Assembly: GCA_002747255.1 (NCBI GenBank)
Contig: PDUC01000023.1
Coordinates: 1-37,596 of the forward strand
Direction: 5' to 3'
Source: Acidobacteriota bacterium
GTDB lineage: Bacteria; Acidobacteriota; Holophagae; Acanthopleuribacterales; Acanthopleuribacteraceae
Length of the DNA: 37,596 nucleotides
How positions within the stretch are numbered: position 1 is the first letter of the stretch; every line of letters begins with the position of its first letter. Of this stretch, positions 30,859 to 37,596 are shown piece by piece. The notes beneath the pieces were generated by a model. It was given only the letters and a program-made list of their open reading frames with translations, had not been told where the DNA came from and did not search any database. The position numbers and the translations under genes are program-made.

Positions 30859-32712
30859 TTAGTTTTCAGCGGAGTGAAGCCCGCCCGGGCCCGCTTGAAA
30901 GTCGATATTGGTTTGTTCGGGGTCGTTTGCGTCCGGTTTCATGCAGTTCCAGAAACAGACGCCGCAGTGAATGCATTTTTCGTTTTCAAATTGAGGGACA
31001 CCGGCATCTCCCAGGGTGATAGCCTGTCCGGAACACACCGTCACACAGAGTTTGGAACCGCACTGTTTGCAAAGTTCGGTGTCCTTAAATACGACGTGAT
31101 CTTTAAAGCCCGTAGGTGCTTGGACTTTACCACCCAGAAGCAGAGCATCCTGATGCGAAACCAACAGCTGTTCATCGTACTCTATTTTTGGCCAACCGGC
31201 GCGATCCATAATGAGATCGTGCAAGGGAGAGGCCGTTTTTTCCGCTTCTTTTCTGAGCGCCTCGATTTCCTCTTCCGAAAGCGTTTTTCTGTAGTAATCC
31301 TCAAGACTTCCAACGCGTTCGTAAGGCCTTTTAGAGGTGCTCTTCAGGTTTAGCTTGCCCTTTGTCAAACCGGTGAGTCCCATGCCGATCAGTCCTCGAA
31401 TAAAACCTCTTTGAAAGCCGTTGCGGGCTTTTTCGGCTATTTGGCTGTCTTTGTCAACCCAGCTTTCCCGTCTTCTTTTGACATACGTTTGGTGGAGTGT
31501 TTCTCTGGTCAGCGGGAGCTCTTTTCTCAAACACTCCAGTACGGCTTCGGCAAGTTGAGTGCCTGTAGCCCAGGCTTCATCCACACCTGATCCTGTCAGG
31601 ACATTGGTGCTTCCCGAACCCTCACCAATGCGCGCGAAACCATTGCCCACCAAATGGGGTTCACCGACTCGCCCCGATTCCTGCAGGGACTTGGCTCCCC
31701 AGGATCTGAGCTTCCCGCCTTTTAAATGCTGCCACATCTTGGGATGCTGCATAAAATGCTGCAGGTAGCGATAACCCGTTCGAGTGGGGCAGTCGAACCA
31801 GCTTGGAATGAAAATACCCACACTGGCCAGGGAACCGGGCATGACGTAAAGAAAACCAAAGATTTCCGGTTCCGGGTAACCCATGGTGTGAATGACTGTT
31901 CCCGGTTCCAGCTGACTCTCTTCGGGCAGCTCCACGACAGCCTTCATGCCGATGGCCCATTCTCTGATGTGGTTTCCATCTGGAAGACCCAAATGTTGAT
32001 CGAGGTATCTGCCCACTGCGCCAACCGGTCCATCACCAACCACTGTCAGTGGCGCGTGAATATCCATGCCGGGCATGAACCCGGCCGCGGGATTCCCTTG
32101 CTTATCTGTACCCTGATCCATGAGTCTCACCCCGATGACGCTTTCGTCTTTCAAGAGCGGTTGACTGACAGGTGTGCCGGGCCAGATTTGAGCCTGTCCG
32201 CTTGCCATAATTTGGGAGCCCACCCACTGGTTGAATTGACCGATCGAGAAGATGTAGCCCCCGCGCTTTTCGAGGAACTCCGGAATGTAGGGTAGCTTGA
32301 AGGCGTGATCTTTCATAGGCAGCATCCACTTAAACGCTTTCAAGAGGCCGTCTGCCAGTTTAAGCGGTTTCGATCTTCTGCTGGCGTTATGGGGATCCAG
32401 AAGGTAGTAGATTTCTTCTTTTTGGACTTCTGTTGCGGTGGGAATTTCAGAGATATCCAGTTCCGGCAAGGATTCACGCAGGCCCTTGCCCCTGGTCACG
32501 ACACCTGAAACACCAAACGACAGATCATCGGCTCGTTCATAACAAATAACCTGCAAAGGCATGCCGGGCATGGCCTTGCTCTCGATAAAACTGCCGTCTT
32601 CATTGTGTATGCCCTTGGTGAGCGTGGTCAGAAAGCCGCCCATGGCCGGACCAAATCCAACACAGGCGATGTCCATTTCCATCACTTGATGCTCAATTGG
32701 AATGTCTGACAT
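30859..32712 (-). CDS. ETF-quinone oxidoreductase (FixC/ETF-QO family) with an eight-Cys ferredoxin tail
   Basis: 617 aa. A membrane-associated flavoprotein that passes electrons from ETF to quinone. The FAD-binding N-terminus is DIACVGFGPAMGG; a later FAD site is GNGFARIGEGSGSTNVLTGSGVDE (read as two adjoining blocks). The C-terminal ferredoxin-like domain has CKQCGSKLCVTVC and CIHCGVCFWNC, eight Cys in all, whereas mitochondrial ETF-QO holds one 4Fe-4S cluster with four. Two clusters are possible. ATG 32712 follows GGGAG with good spacing. Between the acyl-CoA dehydrogenase gene and etfB in one operon. Confidence 0.85.
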   Translation of the reverse strand: MSDIPIEHQVMEMDIACVGFGPAMGGFLTTLTKGIHNEDGSFIESKAMPGMPLQVICYERADDLSFGVSGVVTRGKGLRESLPELDISEIPTATEVQKEEIYYLLDPHNASRRSKPLKLADGLLKAFKWMLPMKDHAFKLPYIPEFLEKRGGYIFSIGQFNQWVGSQIMASGQAQIWPGTPVSQPLLKDESVIGVRLMDQGTDKQGNPAAGFMPGMDIHAPLTVVGDGPVGAVGRYLDQHLGLPDGNHIREWAIGMKAVVELPEESQLEPGTVIHTMGYPEPEIFGFLYVMPGSLASVGIFIPSWFDCPTRTGYRYLQHFMQHPKMWQHLKGGKLRSWGAKSLQESGRVGEPHLVGNGFARIGEGSGSTNVLTGSGVDEAWATGTQLAEAVLECLRKELPLTRETLHQTYVKRRRESWVDKDSQIAEKARNGFQRGFIRGLIGMGLTGLTKGKLNLKSTSKRPYERVGSLEDYYRKTLSEEEIEALRKEAEKTASPLHDLIMDRAGWPKIEYDEQLLVSHQDALLLGGKVQAPTGFKDHVVFKDTELCKQCGSKLCVTVCSGQAITLGDAGVPQFENEKCIHCGVCFWNCMKPDANDPEQTNIDFQAGPGGLHSAEN

Positions 32713-32811
32713 ATTTTTCTCCCGGATAGAAGTCTGCTTTTGGGGTTCGATCCACTGAAAAAGGCTGGTGAGTGGAAAGGGGTTGGAGGCGGTTGCGTCT
32801 CCCTGAATGGT

Positions 32812-34884
32812 TTACATGGGATAGTCGAGTGCCTCTGGAATCATGACTTGCGTGAGGTCTTTGGCCGCGCGATCCTTGGCAAGACGGGCGCCAGCCATGC
32901 ATCTGTCCAGCTTGTTTCTCAATTTGAAGAACGCTTCGGGATCATTGGCTTGACTGTCATCGGAGGACAGGTTGATATAGCCGTAAAAAAGTTCCGCGCA
33001 AATTTTCCCTGTTTCGCCAGCCGCAGAGGCCGCTTCAACCTGGCAGAGATCAGCGAAGAAACCGACCATCCCATCGATTGCCTCGGCCAGTACGGGATTT
33101 TGCGGTCCTTTTTCGCTCAGCTCGATGGTGTCGAGAATTTGGTGTCTGGAGGCCAGAATCCAGCAAAGCGCATCGGCCATGGCAAAGGTGACCCCCTGGC
33201 GCTGACCTTTGAACAGCTTCTTGCCGTTGGCGTCTTTGGCTTTGATCAGGTAGTTCAATGTCCACTGCCACAACTCCATAGCCGCGGCCAGAGTGCTTGC
33301 GCCCATTTCGCTTTTCTCGGCTGCAATTTGTTTCATTTCCGCTATCCAGCGCTCGAAATAGGCCATAAAAACGGGGTTGGTCATGGTGGTAGTGAGTTGC
33401 CGCCTTTGTACTGCTTCGGGACCTTCGTAAGTGGCTTCCAACTGGGTGTCCATCCACTTCTGGCCCAGGAAGCCGGGGCAGTCTTCTGTGATACCATAGC
33501 CGCCCATCAGACTGACAGCTTCACGCATCATGTTGGCGCCCTGACCGGTGTTCCAGAGTTTGCAAGCGGGACAGAGCACGTTGGCGATGGCATCTGAGAG
33601 GACGTATTTTACCAGTGTATCACTTTCCAGTTCGCTCATGCGCTTCATTGACGGCTCATCCTGTTTATCCATGAGGGCGAGATATTCCAGCGCGTCCTTG
33701 GTCGGCTGTCTCATGGCTCTCATTTCCTGCCGGGCCCCTTTAATGCCTTCGGCCTGGAAGAATGCATCCTTGCCGCGTTCGATTAAATCGAACTCATCGA
33801 ACAGTCTCGCTGTGGCAAACCCAAGTGAAGCACCTGCTTCGCCCATGGCCCAGATATCGATGAGCCGGTGGGAGGCATCTTCTTTTTGCTGCAACCCAAG
33901 CTCATAGCGGGGGCTGCTTGTGCTGAGGTTTTCTCCGCCTCTGAAACGGTTGCGGTGATAGCGAATAATGGGCTCGATGGAGGAAAGCAGCTTGGCCGTA
34001 CTCATCAAACCAACGGTCACGCGGGTTCGTCGGAAGACCGCGCCGATGACTTCACTGTGGTTGAAGTTGGGAACGATAACGCCGTCGACAATTTGATAAC
34101 CGCCGATAATTCGATTGGCGGGAATGGTCATATTGAAAATCGGGTCGGTGGTTGAAGATAACTGGTGAACCATTTTGAGCGTGGGAGCGCCGCGATCAAA
34201 AACACCGGGATCGGTTTCTTCCAGAATAACCATGCAGCTGCCTTTGATACGGGGGTCATTGGAATCAACTGCCGCGGTTACAAAATTGGCGAAATTCATA
34301 TTGGTAATGAAACGGCCTCTTTTATCCACTCTGAGAACGGGTTCAGAACCCTCTTCCCATTCCTCAACCGATACTTTCCCTGCCAGCACACCCGTGTCCA
34401 CACCCACATAGGGAATGGGCTCGGTCAATGCAAAGGCACCTCTGAGAACCTCTCGCTCATCGCCGGGCTGTGCCGGAATGCAGCGGCTCATGTAGTATTC
34501 TTTTTGGGCATCCGTTCCGCGCTCGTGAATGGGGGAAAGAGCCAGGTTGCCGGCTAGAGAACATGTGGCGGCACCTCCGTCTACCCAGGAAAGTTCGAAG
34601 GCGGCCAATGCCAGTGCCATGTTTTTGGGACCTTGAATGAAGCCGCCGTATTCGGGGTCCATGAAAAGAGAAGTCAGTCCAGCTTCGTCAAATGCCGATA
34701 AGAGAGCCGCTTTCTCTTCTGTCCATTCATGGGAGTTTCGAGCTCCATTGGCAACCAAACGGGCAACGACACCCCGTGCCACCATTTTGGCTGACTGTGC
34801 AACCATTTGTAAATCATAGCGATCTGAAAAACGCCACATAATTTGGCGTACATCGTCTCCAGGCAGAGTCCTTAATCGAGTCAT
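32812..34884 (-). CDS. Acyl-CoA dehydrogenase, long form
   Basis: 690 aa, against about 380-400 for simple acyl-CoA dehydrogenases. The flavin/substrate region has FALTEPIPYVG and the later GGYGITEDCPGFLGQKWMD. The catalytic-Glu signature is TYEGPEAVQRRQL, so activity is likely. An extension after about residue 490 contains WQWTLNYLIKAK and a helical tail, as in the 600-aa class of bacterial acyl-CoA dehydrogenases. ATG 34884 follows GGAGGAGGCGA; an upstream frame to 34920 is rejected. First gene of the operon feeding ETF and ETF-QO; the substrate chain length is unknown. Confidence 0.88.
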   Translation of the reverse strand: MTRLRTLPGDDVRQIMWRFSDRYDLQMVAQSAKMVARGVVARLVANGARNSHEWTEEKAALLSAFDEAGLTSLFMDPEYGGFIQGPKNMALALAAFELSWVDGGAATCSLAGNLALSPIHERGTDAQKEYYMSRCIPAQPGDEREVLRGAFALTEPIPYVGVDTGVLAGKVSVEEWEEGSEPVLRVDKRGRFITNMNFANFVTAAVDSNDPRIKGSCMVILEETDPGVFDRGAPTLKMVHQLSSTTDPIFNMTIPANRIIGGYQIVDGVIVPNFNHSEVIGAVFRRTRVTVGLMSTAKLLSSIEPIIRYHRNRFRGGENLSTSSPRYELGLQQKEDASHRLIDIWAMGEAGASLGFATARLFDEFDLIERGKDAFFQAEGIKGARQEMRAMRQPTKDALEYLALMDKQDEPSMKRMSELESDTLVKYVLSDAIANVLCPACKLWNTGQGANMMREAVSLMGGYGITEDCPGFLGQKWMDTQLEATYEGPEAVQRRQLTTTMTNPVFMAYFERWIAEMKQIAAEKSEMGASTLAAAMELWQWTLNYLIKAKDANGKKLFKGQRQGVTFAMADALCWILASRHQILDTIELSEKGPQNPVLAEAIDGMVGFFADLCQVEAASAAGETGKICAELFYGYINLSSDDSQANDPEAFFKLRNKLDRCMAGARLAKDRAAKDLTQVMIPEALDYPM

Positions 34885-35605
34885 TCGCCTCCTCCTACAA
34901 GCAAGAAGTTTTTTTGACATGGGATTTTAATTTGGAATAAAAGTGAATTTCATCTCGTTCCAATCTGTAACAGTTCAAGAAAAGCGATCTGTTTTAAGTA
35001 TCCGACTGATTGACGCCTTTTCAAAACCACAGGGCTTTTTCTAAGATGTTCTGTACCTGCTCCGGGAGTTTATGAAAGCTCAAGCAAATTGTCGACTTAG
35101 GATGATCGCCACAGGCAACTGCCATTATCAGAGAAAATGAAACCCATGCCGGTAGAGGCATTATACGGCTCTGAACGACAAAAGAAAAGACGATAAAAGG
35201 AGTCCGGTACCAAACTCTGTGTCCATCTGTGGCTAAAAAAAAACAGGAACCACAGATGCACACAGATGAACACAAATGTTTATATAGGAAGCCACGCACA
35301 AAATCACTGGTTATGCATTTGAGGTTTAGGGCGTTATTAATTAAAAAAACTTGTTTGGGTGTCCCATATTCAGCGATATTCACATGCGTGCAAAAGACAT
35401 CACCTCGTTATAATTTTTCGGGAATGCAGGTTCCAAAAGTGTTGCTTTGTCTTTTTTTTGATGTATTCTTTTTTACAAAAGTGTGCAGTTTCCTTTTTTT
35501 GTTAATTAAGAGCTAACTCAAAGAAAACTATAACGCTTATGCCATCTTTTGGCAACCTAAACCCTGTCGTTTATAGGATTTAGGTAAAAATAAATGGAGA
35601 ACAAA
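34885..35605. other. AT-rich intergenic region with a dispersed repeat copy
   Basis: About 720 bases without a supported gene. It holds a copy of the left-end repeat (35215-35327) and, just before the peptide gene, an inverted repeat CCTAAA-C-CCT / AGG-A-TTTAGG at 35556-35584. Frames here (for example 35021-35383 minus, 35229-35516 plus) read through the repeat or have no RBS. Confidence 0.6.
35215..35327. repeat. Third, dispersed copy of the left-end repeat
   Basis: GTGTCCATCTGTGGCT, an A-rich loop, CAGGAACCACAGATG and later GCCACGCACAAAATCACTGGTT with GCATTTGAGGTTT match the hairpin and the 'gccgctcacaaaatcattggtt...gcattagaggtt' block of the units at 250-957, some 34 kb away. Confidence 0.75.
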
Positions 35606-35815
35606 ATGAAAAAGATCAAAAGAAAAATAACTTTAATTATAAGTATAGCACTATTCGCAATTGGTGCATTTGCTCCTGTCTTTGCATCTGGAGGATCCGA
35701 AGGGGAATGGCCATGTCAATTATATTTGATTAATAATGGTGGAGTTTGGGATCTTGATTGTCAAGGTAATTCAGGCAATTGCACCTGCATACTTTTTAAT
35801 ATCCAGAATCCCTAA
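35606..35815 (+). CDS. Small secreted cysteine-containing peptide precursor
   Basis: 69 aa. A classical signal peptide (KKIKRK basic head, ITLIISIALFAIGAFAP core, VFA-S cleavage near residue 27) leaves a mature peptide of about 42 residues. It has four Cys (WPCQLY, LDCQGN, NCTC) and many Gly/Asn. ATG 35606 follows GGAG by six bases; an in-frame ATG at 35594 lies before that RBS. The layout (small exported Cys peptide next to a six-bladed beta-propeller gene) recalls the NVEALA-type peptides of Bacteroidetes, though the NVEALA motif itself is not seen. Disulfide bonds are likely but not shown. The region is distinctly AT-rich. Confidence 0.75.
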   Translation: MKKIKRKITLIISIALFAIGAFAPVFASGGSEGEWPCQLYLINNGGVWDLDCQGNSGNCTCILFNIQNP

Positions 35816-35828
35816 ATATCTTTAATAG

Positions 35829-35854
35829 TAGGCTCTAGTGTCCACTAGAGCCTA
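35829..35854 (+). promoter_or_regulatory. Perfect 12-bp hairpin between the peptide and propeller genes
   Basis: TAGGCTCTAGTG pairs perfectly with CACTAGAGCCTA around a 2-base centre. No T-run follows; instead CAAAAGGAG, the RBS of the next gene, comes directly after. It is well placed to protect the peptide mRNA 3' end or to lower expression of the downstream genes relative to the peptide. Confidence 0.6.
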
Positions 35855-35870
35855 CAAAAGGAGACCATCA

Positions 35871-36845
35871 ATGCAAATTTTACTGCTTGTGTTTTTTTCA
35901 TCCAACATAAGTCTTACAAAAAAAATACAGATTCCTGGATTTGTCAGTTCACCAATAATGGGAATTATGAATGACGATTCCTTTTGGTTAGGAGACTATA
36001 ACGATAGTTCTGTTCGTTTTTTTGATTCAGATGGAAACTATATATCTGAGAAAACCATCAGTTATGGTTCAGGGCAAGGACCTGGAGAGTTTCAAAACCC
36101 TAGATATATTATACCCTTAGAGGATCAAAATCGATTAATAATCACCTGTAAGTTTGGGAAAACGATCAGTTTTGACCTTTCTACTGGAAAATTCAAGGAA
36201 AAATTGATCAATTTTTTACCGTTTGGGGCAAGTCTTAAATTCAACGAAAATTCTTTTGCATTTATTTGGGCAAGGAATCCTGGGTCTTCTTCTAAGGAAG
36301 GCGTGTTTTTCTTTAACGCAAAAGGAGATATTACTGAATTTTGGGAAGCACCTCAACCAAGATGGCAGAAAGAATACATTTATGATGTACCACGGGGATA
36401 TGCGATTGATGCAAATAAAAATATTTATATTGGACATGGGGGAAGACCTGAAATAATGGTGCTTGAGCACAAAAATGCAGAATATAATATTTGGAATATA
36501 AAGTTGCCTAGAGGGTATGAACCACCACCAAAGAAAAACCTTTCAAGAGATGCTATGATTAATTCAGAAAAACTGAATGCGTATTTTAATGGATTCAGCT
36601 TCATTGATAATTTATTCACTATTTCAGAACATTATTTGTTAGTAGTTTGGAACAACCGGAAACCATTATCAATATCGTTAGACATTTATGATTTAAGAAA
36701 AAAAGAACGAATAATCGGCAATTATAAAATACCAGGGCATGTAGTAGGTGTGGGGGTAAATTCAATTTTTGTTCATGAACTTGTTGAAAATGATGACTTT
36801 GAGGAAGATGAGACAAGAATAATTGTTTACGAATTTAGCAGGTAA
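35871..36845 (+). CDS. Exported six-bladed beta-propeller-like protein
   Basis: 324 aa. A short signal-like N-terminus (QILLLVFFSSNIS) is followed by strand-rich repeats typical of NHL/six-bladed propellers: FWLGDYNDSSVRFFDSDGNY, then YGSGQGPGEFQNPRYI (the GxGPGEFxxP turn is characteristic), NRLIITCKFGKTISFDL, GVFFFNAKGDI, NIYIGHGGRPEIMVLE. The frame begins at 35838, but ATG 35871 has AAAGGAG eight bases upstream. Probably periplasmic. It is in one unit with the peptide gene (56 bases upstream, hairpin between) and the thioredoxin-like gene (6 bases downstream). Function unknown; a binding or processing partner of the peptide is an inference. Confidence 0.75.
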   Translation: MQILLLVFFSSNISLTKKIQIPGFVSSPIMGIMNDDSFWLGDYNDSSVRFFDSDGNYISEKTISYGSGQGPGEFQNPRYIIPLEDQNRLIITCKFGKTISFDLSTGKFKEKLINFLPFGASLKFNENSFAFIWARNPGSSSKEGVFFFNAKGDITEFWEAPQPRWQKEYIYDVPRGYAIDANKNIYIGHGGRPEIMVLEHKNAEYNIWNIKLPRGYEPPPKKNLSRDAMINSEKLNAYFNGFSFIDNLFTISEHYLLVVWNNRKPLSISLDIYDLRKKERIIGNYKIPGHVVGVGVNSIFVHELVENDDFEEDETRIIVYEFSR

Positions 36846-36851
36846 AGAACT

Positions 36852-37421
36852 TTGAAAAAAAATATTATTCCGATTTTACTTGTTGTTTCAGGGCTTCTTA
36901 TATATTTGTATCGACTCTATGATTACAATAAACATTTAGCCGAAAACAAGCTTTTTAAGACCGAGGAAGGGGGTATTCAATTACAGGGGGCTGTGTTCAA
37001 AAAGCAAGTAATGGAAAAGTTTTCTGATAGACTAGATGGGGCATTATTAAATTTGATTATCTTTTGTGATTTAGATTATATATGCCCAGGATATTTGGAT
37101 GAGGCAAAATATTGGGTTGAGCCTCTAAACACTCACAGTTCAACATTTTTTAATGTTCACATTTTCATCCCAAATGATGTATCACCTGAGACCCTTGATG
37201 AATTCAAAAATACTTATCTTATTGATTCAAGTAACATAGTTCTGTATGACCCCTCAAGTCCAATATCAGTTTTTAGGTCTTTTGGAATATTCAAGGTTTT
37301 GAATTCCCAGTTAAACGGAATTGAATTTATTGAGAAAACTAGTACAACAAAGCAAGAGTACGAAAAGTTCTATTCAACACTACTGATGAAAATAGACTCC
37401 TTCAAGCATTATATGGATTAG
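36852..37421 (+). CDS. Membrane-anchored thioredoxin-like protein lacking the second active-site Cys
   Basis: 189 aa. One N-terminal membrane segment (IIPILLVVSGLLIYLY) is followed by a periplasmic domain. LLNLIIFCDLDYICPGYLDEAKYW has the look of redoxin-type FxxxxCxxCLxEAxxW, but the CxxC position reads CPGY. Later FNVHIFIPND and VLYDPSSPISVFRSFGIFKV fit the remaining strands. Start TTG 36852 lies six bases after the propeller stop, with no clear RBS, implying coupling. With the second Cys gone it may not do ordinary disulfide exchange, perhaps instead acting as a thiol trap or structural partner. The thioredoxin assignment is moderately confident. Confidence 0.6.
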   Translation: MKKNIIPILLVVSGLLIYLYRLYDYNKHLAENKLFKTEEGGIQLQGAVFKKQVMEKFSDRLDGALLNLIIFCDLDYICPGYLDEAKYWVEPLNTHSSTFFNVHIFIPNDVSPETLDEFKNTYLIDSSNIVLYDPSSPISVFRSFGIFKVLNSQLNGIEFIEKTSTTKQEYEKFYSTLLMKIDSFKHYMD

Positions 37422-37482
37422 AGGAAAGTTCATATCATGGCGTTCATATATTCATATACCAGGACACCCAAGCCTTTGATCT

Positions 37483-37596
37483 TTGGATGTCCGGTATGTG
37501 ATCAGCGACAATTAAAACTACCGGTCGACGACAATTATTTTTACCGGTTTTCAAAGGAAATGATAAAACAGGCCAAGCAACAAGAAAGGAGGCTTG
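37483..37596. mobile_element. Left end of an IS21-family-like element, cut by the window edge
   Basis: CGACAATTAAAACTACCGGT (37506-37525) and CGACAATTATTTTTACCGGT (37529-37548) are direct repeats 23 bases apart. IS21-family termini carry such repeated ~20-bp motifs (often CGAYAATTRAAAMT-like) behind a TG end. A strong AAAGGAGG lies at 37584-37591 where istA would be about to start. The exact end may be near TGTCCGG (37489). The transposase itself is outside the window, so this is a pattern-based call. Confidence 0.5.

Noticed and set aside
37437-37596. Frame open to the window end, starting ATG 37437 with GAGGAAAG upstream and containing CPVC
   Set aside because: It runs through the inverted repeat and the IS21-like direct repeats, so openness over 160 bases is likely chance. 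It cannot be excluded without the following sequence.

Overview
The window reads as a bacterial chromosome segment of moderate G+C with densely packed genes. Three repeat-rich or AT-rich stretches interrupt it: about 0.2-1.0 kb, 27.4-28.9 kb and 34.9-37.6 kb. A SdhCAB-type succinate dehydrogenase with one b558-like membrane subunit, a divergent ETF/ETF-QO/acyl-CoA dehydrogenase operon, an XdhC-like protein, NhaA, IspH, a FliK-like protein, GxxExxY repeats and a secreted-peptide/beta-propeller locus suggest a Gram-negative, respiring, probably motile bacterium. The gene mix reminds me of Acidobacteriota or Aminicenantes, but there is no rRNA or marker gene to prove it.

Layout. 1-154 is the 3' end of a gene, possibly a transposase. 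250-957 is a tandem ~300-bp repeat. 1254-4580 is sdhC-sdhA-sdhB, followed by a double hairpin. 4787-6902 holds two uncharacterised genes (membrane-anchored; coiled coil). 7071-9878 (-) encodes a FliK-like protein. 10050-12218 is tail-specific protease Prc. 12285-14809 is a lasso-peptide maturation set B1-B2-C with no visible precursor gene; B2 is in frame only if one base is added at a T9 run. 14909-16123 encodes a GYF_2-like membrane protein. 16302-18489 (-) carries a PD-(D/E)XK-like membrane-anchored nuclease, a dCMP-deaminase-like enzyme and NhaA. 18952-19938 is ispH. 20332-20501 (-) holds tRNA-Asp and tRNA-Val with a shared promoter and terminator. 20761-21984 (-) is NosD-like. 22135-24940 (-) is a LeuC/LeuD/dehydrogenase operon whose dehydrogenase is broken near its C-terminus. 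25307-26200 encodes a secreted protein of unknown function. 26438-27361 (-) is XdhC-like. 27430-28857 is an array of one intact GxxExxY gene and several collapsed copies. 28941-34884 (-) is acyl-CoA dehydrogenase, ETF-QO, EtfB, EtfA. 35606-37421 is an AT-rich set: a small secreted Cys-containing peptide, a beta-propeller protein and a thioredoxin-like membrane protein. The window ends in what looks like the terminus of an IS21-family element.

How the genes work together. SdhCAB and the ETF operon both feed electrons to quinone: succinate oxidation in one case, acyl-CoA oxidation through ETF and ETF-QO in the other. B1 would bind a leader peptide, B2 would cut it and C would close a macrolactam ring, so a precursor must be supplied from elsewhere or has been lost. 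The peptide/propeller/thioredoxin-like group at the right end looks like one transcription unit for making a secreted peptide. A strong hairpin sits between the peptide gene and the rest, and an insertion element lies directly after the last gene.

The best candidates for something undescribed are the right-end peptide/propeller/thioredoxin-like unit, the T9 tract in lasso B2, and the GxxExxY array with internally deleted copies.
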